NCBI GenBank assembly: GCA_003531115.1 | Contig: DQHT01000053.1 | Location: forward strand, 2,055 to 23,142 | DNA length: 21,088 bases | Reading direction: 5' to 3' | Source: Bacteroidota bacterium | GTDB taxonomy: Bacteria > Bacteroidota > Bacteroidia > UBA8524 | Shown: positions 15,398 to 21,088 of the stretch, piece by piece | Layout of the letters: the number at the start of each line of letters is the position of its first letter | Position numbering within the stretch: position 1 is the stretch's first letter | Translations under genes and position numbers: made by a program | Notes under the pieces: generated by a model | The model's input: the letters and a program-made list of their open reading frames with translations, nothing else | Database searches by the model: none | What the model was told of the DNA's origin: nothing

Positions 15398-16831
15398 GTG
15401 TTGAAGCTGAAGAAGATCGATATTTTTATCATGCGTGCTTTTTTGCAGCCTTTTGCAGCCACCTTCTTTATTTCGGTGGTGGTGCTTCTGCTTCAGCATT
15501 TGTGGAAATACATCGATGACCTGGCAGGTAAAGGTCTGGAGTGGTATGTTATTGTTGAGTTTATGGTGTATTCTGCCGCAAACCTTATTCCTCTTGCACT
15601 TCCATTAGCCATATTATTGGCTTCCATCATGACTTTTGGGAACCTGGGTGAGAAGTTCGAGCTCACCAGCATGAAGGCGGCAGGGATATCGCTGCAAAGG
15701 GCCATTCGTCCCTTGTTTTTTCTGGCCCTTATGCTTTCTGGCTTCGCCCTTTGGTTTTCTCTTGAAGTGGTTCCGGTGGCCAACCTGAAATGGGGCGCTC
15801 TCTATTATGACCTGCTCCATCAAAAGCCTGCATTCGACCTGAAAGAAGGCGTGTTTTATAACGGTATCGAGGATTATAGCATTAAAATCGCCTCCAAAGA
15901 CAAGACAGGGAGCCGCATTAACGATATTATAATTTACGACCATCGCGAAGGACGGGGAAACACGGCGGTTGTTCTGGCTGAATATGGCCTGATCACACAA
16001 AGTGAAGATCAGCGTTTTCTCATTTTTGAGCTGTATAACGGAAAGAGGTATGAAGAGATGGTGAACCAGCCCGACTATTTCCAGCGAAGCCAGTTCAGCA
16101 TTACAAAATTTAGCAAGCAGCATATGGTTTTCGACTTATCGGATTTTAAACTTACCCGAAGTGAAGAAGGCCTTTTTAAAGATTTTTGGAAATACAGGAA
16201 GCTCCCAGAACTTGAACAGGGGATGGATTCCTTACGCGGGGAAATAAATTCCAGAGAAGCTGCAGCGAAAAAAAGTTATTTCCAGTTGTACCATTTTATG
16301 GATACTGTCCAGATCAGCCAGGCAGCATTTCCTGCATATTTACGCCTAGACAGCCTGACACGGGGTACCAAAAAGTCAACGGCCATTTCCCAGTCATTGA
16401 GTATTTCGCGGTCGGGACAAGGACAGATCGAATTTGCAAAAAATGATCTGATGCCGGTCAAGTACCTTTTGGCCAAGTATGAAATGGTGTGGTGGCAAAA
16501 GTTTACCCTGGCGGTTGCCTGTTTGGTGCTTTTTTTTATCGGTGCCCCTTTGGGAGCCATTGTGCGAAAGGGTGGTTTCGGATTACCTGCCGTTATTGCC
16601 ATCATCTTTTTCCTCATCTTTTTTGTATTGAATATGATCGGTGAAAAGATGGTGCGCGAACTTGTTCTTCCTGCCCATATTGGTATGTGGCTCTCTACTT
16701 TTATTCTTACTCCCGTTGGGTTCTGGCTTACTTACAAATCAACCCGCGACTCAGCCCTGTTTAATATTGATGCGTATCTTCGGTTTTTCAGAAGGTTCCG
16801 TCCACAAGACGATAAGACAGAAAAAGCGTGA
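15398..16831 (+). CDS. LptF/LptG-type permease (YjgP/YjgQ family)
   Basis: A transmembrane component of the LptBFG transporter that extracts lipopolysaccharide from the inner membrane and pushes it along the Lpt bridge. It has 477 residues. The start is the GTG at 15398 or the adjoining TTG at 15401; both give the family N-terminus KKIDIFIMRAFLQPFAATF. Three membrane segments occupy about 14-125 (including NLIPLALPLAILLASIMTFGNL and the conserved ELTSMKAAGISL coupling-helix region). A long periplasmic beta-rich domain follows (about 130-365), and three further segments lie after residue 370 (GAPLGAIVRKGGFG, LIFFVLNMIGEKM). I cannot tell LptF from LptG. The gene overlaps the GT4 gene by four bases (GTGA), tying lipid export to the glycosyltransferases. 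Confidence 0.92.
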   Translation: MLKLKKIDIFIMRAFLQPFAATFFISVVVLLLQHLWKYIDDLAGKGLEWYVIVEFMVYSAANLIPLALPLAILLASIMTFGNLGEKFELTSMKAAGISLQRAIRPLFFLALMLSGFALWFSLEVVPVANLKWGALYYDLLHQKPAFDLKEGVFYNGIEDYSIKIASKDKTGSRINDIIIYDHREGRGNTAVVLAEYGLITQSEDQRFLIFELYNGKRYEEMVNQPDYFQRSQFSITKFSKQHMVFDLSDFKLTRSEEGLFKDFWKYRKLPELEQGMDSLRGEINSREAAAKKSYFQLYHFMDTVQISQAAFPAYLRLDSLTRGTKKSTAISQSLSISRSGQGQIEFAKNDLMPVKYLLAKYEMVWWQKFTLAVACLVLFFIGAPLGAIVRKGGFGLPAVIAIIFFLIFFVLNMIGEKMVRELVLPAHIGMWLSTFILTPVGFWLTYKSTRDSALFNIDAYLRFFRRFRPQDDKTEKA

Positions 16832-18015
16832 AAATCCTTTTTTTAAGTCATCGCATTCCCTGGCCGCTCAAAGATGGTGGAGCGCTGGCTATCCACAATA
16901 ACCTCAAAGGTTTTATTGACGCTGCTTGCGAAGTGAAATTCCTATGTCTGAATCCGAAAAAAGACCAAACTTCGCTCGAAGATGTTCCCGACTATTTTAC
17001 CAAAGCCCTGGCCGAAACCATTCCGATTGACACGGATCTTTCCCCCTTTCAGGCATTTATCAATCTTTTCAGCTCGGATTCCTATCATGTAAGTCGCTTC
17101 TACCACCCGGGATTTGAGAGCCGACTCATAGCATTGTTGAGCACGACCAAATTTGATGTGGTGCATATGGAAGGTGCTTTTATTGGCCAGTATGCGGCGG
17201 TAATTCGTGAGCATAGTAATGCATGCCTGGTGTTGCGCGAACATAATGTCGAATACCGGATCTGGGAATCGATGGCAAAGCTCACAGCCAATCCCCTTAA
17301 GGCCTGGTATCTGCGTTTACTTGCCTCCCGGTTAAAAGAATACGAGACTGCACTCTGGCGGCAGGTAGATTTGATCGCAGCCATCAGTCCTGCAGATCTT
17401 CAGGTTTTTAAACAGGTTAATCCCGATTCATTTTTGGGAGGAGTAGGATTTGACCTCGGACCCTATTTGTCAGTGAATAAGGAAGCGTCGCCCAAAACCT
17501 TATTTCATCTGGGTTCGATGGATTGGTTGCCGAATAAGGAAGCTGTGATGTGGTTACTCAATTCGATATGGCCACAGATCTATCAAAAATTTCCGGAATG
17601 GAAACTTATACTGGCAGGAAAAAAGATGCCGGAAGACTGGTTGCGTGATAGTAAAAATCTTAAAGTAGAGGGAGAGGTTGAATCAGCTATTGCTTTTATG
17701 TCGGGGTATTCCGTTATGCTGGTTCCCCTTCAAAGCGGAAGCGGGATACGCATAAAAACAATTGAAGCCATGGCTCTGGGGAAGGCGGTTATCACAACTT
17801 CCGTTGGCCTGCTCGGACTGGATCTGGAACCGGAAAAGGAAGTGCTGCTTGCCAATACCCCTCAGGAATTTGTGACGGTCATTGCCAGGCTGGAAGCCGA
17901 TCCCGAACTTGCGGGCAAGATAGGGCAGGCTGCCCGCGAGAAGGTGCAAAGCCTCTATACGAATGAAAAACATATCGCCCGACTCATTGAAAAATACCGA
18001 AATTGCGGGTCCTGA
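16828..18015 (+). CDS. GT4-type glycosyltransferase (GT-B fold)
   Basis: A cytoplasmic or membrane-peripheral glycosyltransferase of 395 residues. The N-terminal Rossmann-like domain begins KILFLSHRIPWPLKDGGALAI, with the glycine pair typical of acceptor loops, and contains FDVVHMEGAF and LREHNVEYRIW. The C-terminal donor-binding domain shows TLFHLGSMDWLPNKEAV, WKLILAGKKMP, and the GT4 signature GSGIRIKTIEAMALGKAVITT (about 303-323). The donor and acceptor sugars are not predictable. The start is a GTG that overlaps the LptF/G stop by four bases. Its own stop overlaps the next ATG by one base (TGATG), so the two transferases are coupled and probably act in the same glycan or glycolipid pathway. 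Confidence 0.92.
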   Translation: MKILFLSHRIPWPLKDGGALAIHNNLKGFIDAACEVKFLCLNPKKDQTSLEDVPDYFTKALAETIPIDTDLSPFQAFINLFSSDSYHVSRFYHPGFESRLIALLSTTKFDVVHMEGAFIGQYAAVIREHSNACLVLREHNVEYRIWESMAKLTANPLKAWYLRLLASRLKEYETALWRQVDLIAAISPADLQVFKQVNPDSFLGGVGFDLGPYLSVNKEASPKTLFHLGSMDWLPNKEAVMWLLNSIWPQIYQKFPEWKLILAGKKMPEDWLRDSKNLKVEGEVESAIAFMSGYSVMLVPLQSGSGIRIKTIEAMALGKAVITTSVGLLGLDLEPEKEVLLANTPQEFVTVIARLEADPELAGKIGQAAREKVQSLYTNEKHIARLIEKYRNCGS

Positions 18016-19151
18016 TGGTGGTAGAATTCCTCTTCTGGCTGGCTTTGTTTTTGGTGTTCCATACCTATGTGGTTTATCCGGAATGGATGCTGCGTCGTGC
18101 CAAAGCTTACCGCAGGGAAGAGGATGATCCTGAAGAATGGCCACAGGTGGATCTGCTTCTGGCTGCCTACAATGAAGAAGCGGTTATCGACAAAAAGATC
18201 AGGACCTGCCTCGAATGTGATTATCCTGCTGATAAGTTGCGTTTGATGATCGGGTCGGACCGAAGCACGGACAGAACCGATGAAATTGTTCGGGCCTGGG
18301 CAGAAAATGACCCGCGTATTCAGCTACGACGATTTGATACACGCACAGGGAAGCCTGAAATCATCAATACCCTGGTAGAAAGTAGTGATGCGGATATTCT
18401 GGTATTAAGTGATGCCGATACCTATTTTGAGCCGGGAATGATCAAGGCTTTGGTTCGGTGTTTTAATCGGGATAATGTTGGCGGGGTGCAGGCCAAGTTT
18501 ATATCTGAAGCCGACCCTGCTAAGGATGTAGCCAGTCAGGAGTTGGGGTATAACGACCGGGAGCTGAAGATCAAGCAGGGGCAAAGTAGTTCAGGCGCTG
18601 TGATCGGCGCCTATGGAGCATGTTATGCCTTGAGAAGGCGGCTCTATGTTCCTGTTCCAAAAGGATTTCTGGTGGATGATTTTTTCATCTTTATGAAAGT
18701 TCTGGAGCAAGGTTATAAAACGGTTTATTCGGCTGATGCAGTATGCAAGCTGGAGGTTTCGGGAGAGAGTAAAACCGAGTTCAAAAGAAAGGCGCGTATC
18801 GGCTTGGGCAATTACCAGAACTTCTTTGCCCTCAGGGCTTTTTGGAATCCTTATTCCAGTGTGGCAGCAGGCTATTATTGGTCCCATAAAGTGCTTCGCT
18901 GGTTTACCCCGTTTTTTCTTGTTTTTCTGTTTTTTGTGAATGGATATCTGGCTTTTTTTTCACCCTTCTATCAGCAGGTTTTTATATTTCAACTGGCCTT
19001 GTATGCCCTTTGGCTGCTCGATTCCGTACTCAAGATTTTCGGTATTCATATCAAACCCTTACGCTACCTAAGCCATTTTTTCCGAATGAATCTGGCGCTG
19101 TTGGTCGGTTTCTTTCGCTACCTCAAAGGGGGAAGCAAAGGGACCTGGTAA
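18015..19151 (+). CDS. Membrane-bound GT2-family glycosyltransferase
   Basis: A processive-type family 2 glycosyltransferase of 378 residues. The ATG at 18015 is chosen over the TTG at 18003 because it couples directly to the upstream stop. One membrane segment (about 4-21) precedes the GT-A domain: VDLLLAAYNEEAVI (donor-binding start), GSDRSTDRTDEIV, and the DAD metal-binding motif at 133-135 in LVLSDADTYF. The acceptor-side acidic motif VDDFFIFMKVLEQGY and the RIGLGNYQNF stretch in the place of QxxRW follow. Two to three hydrophobic segments (about 290-335) and a basic tail end the protein. Specificity is unknown. It is the last gene of the run; an A/T-rich hairpin with T5 begins 14 bases after the stop. 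Confidence 0.92.
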   Translation: MVVEFLFWLALFLVFHTYVVYPEWMLRRAKAYRREEDDPEEWPQVDLLLAAYNEEAVIDKKIRTCLECDYPADKLRLMIGSDRSTDRTDEIVRAWAENDPRIQLRRFDTRTGKPEIINTLVESSDADILVLSDADTYFEPGMIKALVRCFNRDNVGGVQAKFISEADPAKDVASQELGYNDRELKIKQGQSSSGAVIGAYGACYALRRRLYVPVPKGFLVDDFFIFMKVLEQGYKTVYSADAVCKLEVSGESKTEFKRKARIGLGNYQNFFALRAFWNPYSSVAAGYYWSHKVLRWFTPFFLVFLFFVNGYLAFFSPFYQQVFIFQLALYALWLLDSVLKIFGIHIKPLRYLSHFFRMNLALLVGFFRYLKGGSKGTW

Positions 19152-19164
19152 AAAAGCTAGGAAT

Positions 19165-19188
19165 AAATAACAAAAACTGTTATTTTTG
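19165..19188 (+). promoter_or_regulatory. Palindrome over the parDE promoter box
   Basis: AAATAACA (19165-19172) and TGTTATTT (19178-19185) form a perfect 8-bp inverted repeat around AAAAC. The right arm overlaps TATTTTTG (19181-19188), a perfect TAnnTTTG box 41 bases before the antitoxin ATG. ParD-type ribbon-helix-helix proteins repress their own promoter at such palindromes, so this is a good operator candidate. The hairpin plus T5 could also serve as a weak terminator for the GT2 operon, although the stem has only one C-G pair per arm. Confidence 0.55.
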
Positions 19189-19216
19189 GGTATCGATTTT
19201 TCTGGATCTTAAAAAA

Positions 19217-19222
19217 AGGAGG
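19217..19222 (+). promoter_or_regulatory. Strong Shine-Dalgarno before the antitoxin gene
   Basis: AGGAGG lies six bases before the ATG at 19229. Most genes in this window lack such a sequence, so it both fixes the antitoxin start and marks the module as unlike its neighbours. Confidence 0.7.
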
Positions 19223-19228
19223 AAGGCA

Positions 19229-19483
19229 ATGAATGTTTCATTAAATGCACATTTTAATAAGTTTATTGAAAATTTGGTTGATTCGGGACAATACAATTCG
19301 GCAAGCGAAGTGATCCGCGAAGCACTTAGGTTATTAGAACTTAAGAAGTCCAGCGAGAAGGAAGATATAGCTTATTTGAGAAGAGAGATTCAAAAGGGAA
19401 TAGATTCAGGCACGAGTGTCTGGGATAAGGAAGAGTTTTTGAGCCGGGCACGCGAACGTGCCGAAACCTATAAAAAGGCATGA
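19229..19483 (+). CDS. ParD-type antitoxin (ribbon-helix-helix)
   Basis: An 84-residue antitoxin and probable autorepressor. The ATG at 19229 follows a strong Shine-Dalgarno; the frame is open further upstream to 19010, but that part is antisense-free overlap with the GT2 gene in another frame and is not coding. The N-terminus (NVSLNAHFNKFIENLVDSGQ) gives the DNA-binding strand and first helix. YNSASEVIREALRLLE is the conserved second helix of the ParD/CopG family. The charged C-terminal half (KEDIAYLRREIQKGIDSG...) is the expected toxin-wrapping tail. It overlaps the toxin gene by four bases (ATGA). Confidence 0.9.
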   Translation: MNVSLNAHFNKFIENLVDSGQYNSASEVIREALRLLELKKSSEKEDIAYLRREIQKGIDSGTSVWDKEEFLSRARERAETYKKA

Positions 19484-19779
19484 TCAAATTAGACATATCC
19501 GAAGAAGCGAATGAGGATATGTTTGACATTTGGTACTTTATTGCCATTGAAAATGCCAACCCTAACAATGCTGATAAATTTATAGAAGAGTTCGATGAGA
19601 TCTTCTATATAATTGCCAGGAATCCTTTAATAGGAGCTGCACGTGACGAAATCGTTAAGGGAATTCGTCAGGTTGTGTTTCGAGGCTACTTGATTTTTTA
19701 TTTTCCATCAAAAAAGGGTATTGAGATCATACGCATACTTAATGGTGCGAAGGATATTTTGAAGGAAATGAAAAAATAG
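19480..19779 (+). CDS. ParE-type toxin (RelE/ParE superfamily)
   Basis: A 99-residue toxin of the RelE/ParE fold; ParE members act on DNA gyrase, RelE members on ribosomal mRNA. ParE is favoured by the ParD-like partner and by the sequence: N-terminal strand KLDISEEANEDMFDIWYFIA, helix NADKFIEEFDEIFYIIARNP, and the C-terminal strands GIRQVVFRGYLIFYFPSKKGIEIIRILNGAKD, which match the R-x-x-x-x-x-Y-x-I-x-Y and I-x-R-I-L-x-G/H patterns of ParE. It is complete, so the module looks intact. It ends 27 bases from the convergent carbonic anhydrase gene. Confidence 0.9.
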   Translation: MIKLDISEEANEDMFDIWYFIAIENANPNNADKFIEEFDEIFYIIARNPLIGAARDEIVKGIRQVVFRGYLIFYFPSKKGIEIIRILNGAKDILKEMKK

Positions 19780-19791
19780 AGAAAGGAAGCC

Positions 19792-19814
19792 AAAAACAGC
19801 CTAAAATCAGGCTG
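19792..19814 (-). terminator. Intrinsic terminator of the carbonic anhydrase gene
   Basis: Read on the - strand, CAGCCT (19814-19809) pairs with AGGCTG (19802-19797) around GATTTT, followed directly by TTTTT. The stop codon of the carbonic anhydrase gene lies inside the hairpin. On the + strand there is no T-run after the stem, so it serves the - strand transcript; the toxin gene has no obvious terminator of its own. Confidence 0.75.
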
Positions 19815-20466
19815 ATTGTGCCGGCGCATTAATGGTTAAGGTATTAGGAAGAAAAGTTACTTCCCCGGTAGCAATGTCCTGCACACCTCCAACTATTCCG
19901 ATCTGTCCGGTTTCAATCATCTCCTTCAGTATCGGGCTGCGTTCCTGAATGGCTTTCACCGTTCTTTTTACATTGATCACAGTAACCTTTTCTACAAACT
20001 CCTCATTAGCAGAATTGCGATTTTCTGTTACAGTTAGTTCATTGTCAACAGCAGGACGAATTTTGTCGAGCAGGCTTGTGAGGTTTCCCATTTCTACATG
20101 GTCGCAGGCTCCTTTGATGGCGCCACAGCTTGTATGTCCCAATACGACAATGATCTTGGAACCGGCTACTTTACAACCAAATTCCATACTTCCCAGGATG
20201 TCCTCATTTAAGATATTCCCGGCGATACGTACGCTGAAAATATCGCCCAGTCCCTGGTCGAAAATAAGTTCGGCTGATGTCCGGCTGTCGATACAACTAA
20301 GGATGACAGCAAATGGGTGTTGGCCATCCGAAGTTTCGTTGGCCTGTTGCAACAGATTGCGGTTTATTTTCAGGTTATTGATAAAGCGTTTATTTCCTTC
20401 GGTCAATAATTCAAGTGCCTTGGCAGGCGTAATGGCCGCTTGCATTTCTTTGGTGAGCGTTTTCAT
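19807..20466 (-). CDS. Beta-class carbonic anhydrase
   Basis: Interconverts CO2 and bicarbonate, using zinc. It has 219 residues with no signal peptide, so cytoplasmic. The zinc and catalytic residues are all present: Cys58, Asp60 and Arg62 in ILSCIDSRTS (the Asp-Arg dyad) and His111 and Cys114 in VVLGHTSCGAIKGA. N-terminal helices (AITPAKALELLTEGNKRFINN) and the GDIFSVRIAGN strand-turn are typical of the prokaryotic beta class. The ATG overlaps the stop of the SulP transporter gene by four bases (ATGA), so enzyme and transporter are translated from one message; the enzyme would keep the imported bicarbonate in equilibrium with CO2. A terminator follows immediately. Confidence 0.95.
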   Translation of the reverse strand: MKTLTKEMQAAITPAKALELLTEGNKRFINNLKINRNLLQQANETSDGQHPFAVILSCIDSRTSAELIFDQGLGDIFSVRIAGNILNEDILGSMEFGCKVAGSKIIVVLGHTSCGAIKGACDHVEMGNLTSLLDKIRPAVDNELTVTENRNSANEEFVEKVTVINVKRTVKAIQERSPILKEMIETGQIGIVGGVQDIATGEVTFLPNTLTINAPAQSA

Positions 20467-21088
20467 GCTATGTGTTCGTTAAAGTTGATTTTGGATACAT
20501 GGATATTTTTTGATTGCGACTTGCTTTCGAAATCATCGATCAGCTCAATAACATCATAAGCGATGGCTTTGGATTGGGCGTAATCAATGATCACTTTGGA
20601 GTTCGGGGGAATGCTGTCGAACAGTTCCCGCATGCTGGCTTTATTAAAAAAGGATACCTCCTGAGCCAGCTCAATCAGGTAGACAGTGTGATCATCTTCA
20701 AGCGAGGTAACAGTTTTGAGATGGTAGGAATTTTTATAGCTATGTCGGAGTGTAAAGAAAATACCAAAGATGATCCCGATGATGATCCCCGCTAAAAGAT
20801 CGGTCAATAAGATCCCGACCACCGTTGCCGTAAAGGGCATAAACTGTTCCCAGCCCAATTTGTACATCTGTTTGAACAAAGCAGGTTTTGCCAGCTTATA
20901 GCCGACCATAAACAGGATAGCCGCCAAACTCGAGAGAGGTATTTTATTCAGGAATTCAGCAATGGTTATGGCACTGATAAGCAGGAATATTCCATGTAAA
21001 ATGGTGGACATCTTTGACTTTCCACCAAAGGCAATATTTGCCGAACTGCGAACAATAACCTGGGTAATGGGTAGTCCTCCGATCAATC
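20463..21088 (-). CDS. SulP-family anion (bicarbonate/sulfate) transporter, C-terminal part
   Basis: The gene runs off the right edge of the window, so only the last 208 codons or so are seen. LIGGLPITQVIVRSSANIAFGGKSKMSTILHG is the conserved SulP stretch following the G-x-x-P-x-x-Q-x-x-x-x-S motif. Four hydrophobic segments follow (for example IFLLISAITIAEFL, LAAILFMVGYKLA, FTATVVGILLTDLLAGIIIGIIFGIFF). The tail (about the last 85 residues) is a STAS-like domain: HTVYLIELAQEVSFFNKASMRELFDSIP...VIIDYAQ. Because it overlaps a carbonic anhydrase gene, bicarbonate is the most likely substrate; SulP-carbonic anhydrase linkage and fusions are known. The promoter and N-terminus are outside the window. 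Confidence 0.93.
   Translation of the reverse strand, partial: LIGGLPITQVIVRSSANIAFGGKSKMSTILHGIFLLISAITIAEFLNKIPLSSLAAILFMVGYKLAKPALFKQMYKLGWEQFMPFTATVVGILLTDLLAGIIIGIIFGIFFTLRHSYKNSYHLKTVTSLEDDHTVYLIELAQEVSFFNKASMRELFDSIPPNSKVIIDYAQSKAIAYDVIELIDDFESKSQSKNIHVSKINFNEHIA

Noticed and set aside
15614..16123. 169-codon - strand frame inside the LptF/LptG-type gene
   Set aside because: Shadow of a well-supported gene, with no signal, motif or promoter.
19010..19228. 73-residue extension of the ParD-type antitoxin
   Set aside because: Most of it overlaps the GT2 gene in another frame. The strong Shine-Dalgarno and family length place the start at 19229.

Overview
The window is ordinary chromosomal DNA from a member of the Bacteroidota, most likely the Saprospiria side of the phylum. 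The phylum call rests on the cluster ftsX - DUF3098-type protein - uppP - truB - ribF, a START-like (SRPBCC) small protein, an outer-membrane barrel with a typical '...A|Q' signal peptide, few Shine-Dalgarno sequences, and -7 promoter boxes of the form TAnnTTTG. The class-level guess is weaker. No rRNA, tRNA, CRISPR array or insertion sequence was found, and there is no gene-free stretch longer than about 130 bases.

Layout, left to right. (1) A strong intrinsic terminator of an unseen upstream gene, then valS and an overlapping outer-membrane barrel gene (+). (2) A small GxxExxY/PD-(D/E)XK-like gene (+), followed by a 99-base dyad-symmetric element made of helically spaced GAT/ATC words. (3) leuS (-), with an unusually long segment before its KMSKS loop. 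(4) A compact + strand run: ftsX, a DUF3098-type gene, uppP, truB, ribF and a secreted M23/LysM peptidase, joined by 1-4 base overlaps or short gaps. It combines envelope and cell-division functions with pseudouridine and flavin synthesis. (5) A - strand pair, a PAP2 phosphatase then an ArnT/GT39-type glycosyltransferase, whose end overlaps the M23 gene by 35 bases. (6) A divergent + strand run: START-like protein, membrane-anchored TPR protein, LptF/LptG-type permease, GT4 and GT2 glycosyltransferases. This looks like an envelope glycolipid assembly and transport cluster. (7) A ParD/ParE toxin-antitoxin pair with a palindrome over its promoter box. (8) A - strand SulP transporter (cut by the window end) overlapping a beta-carbonic anhydrase gene, a likely bicarbonate uptake unit, with its own terminator.

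Most of the window is conserved housekeeping and envelope biology. The parts most worth a second look are the phased dyad element beside the GxxExxY gene, the enlarged LeuRS segment, the uncharacterised TPR protein in the LptF/glycosyltransferase operon, and the promoter architecture: a recurrent TAnnTTCGCA box, a possibly leaderless valS, and abutting divergent boxes at 13944-13959. I did not find a clearly new multi-gene system.
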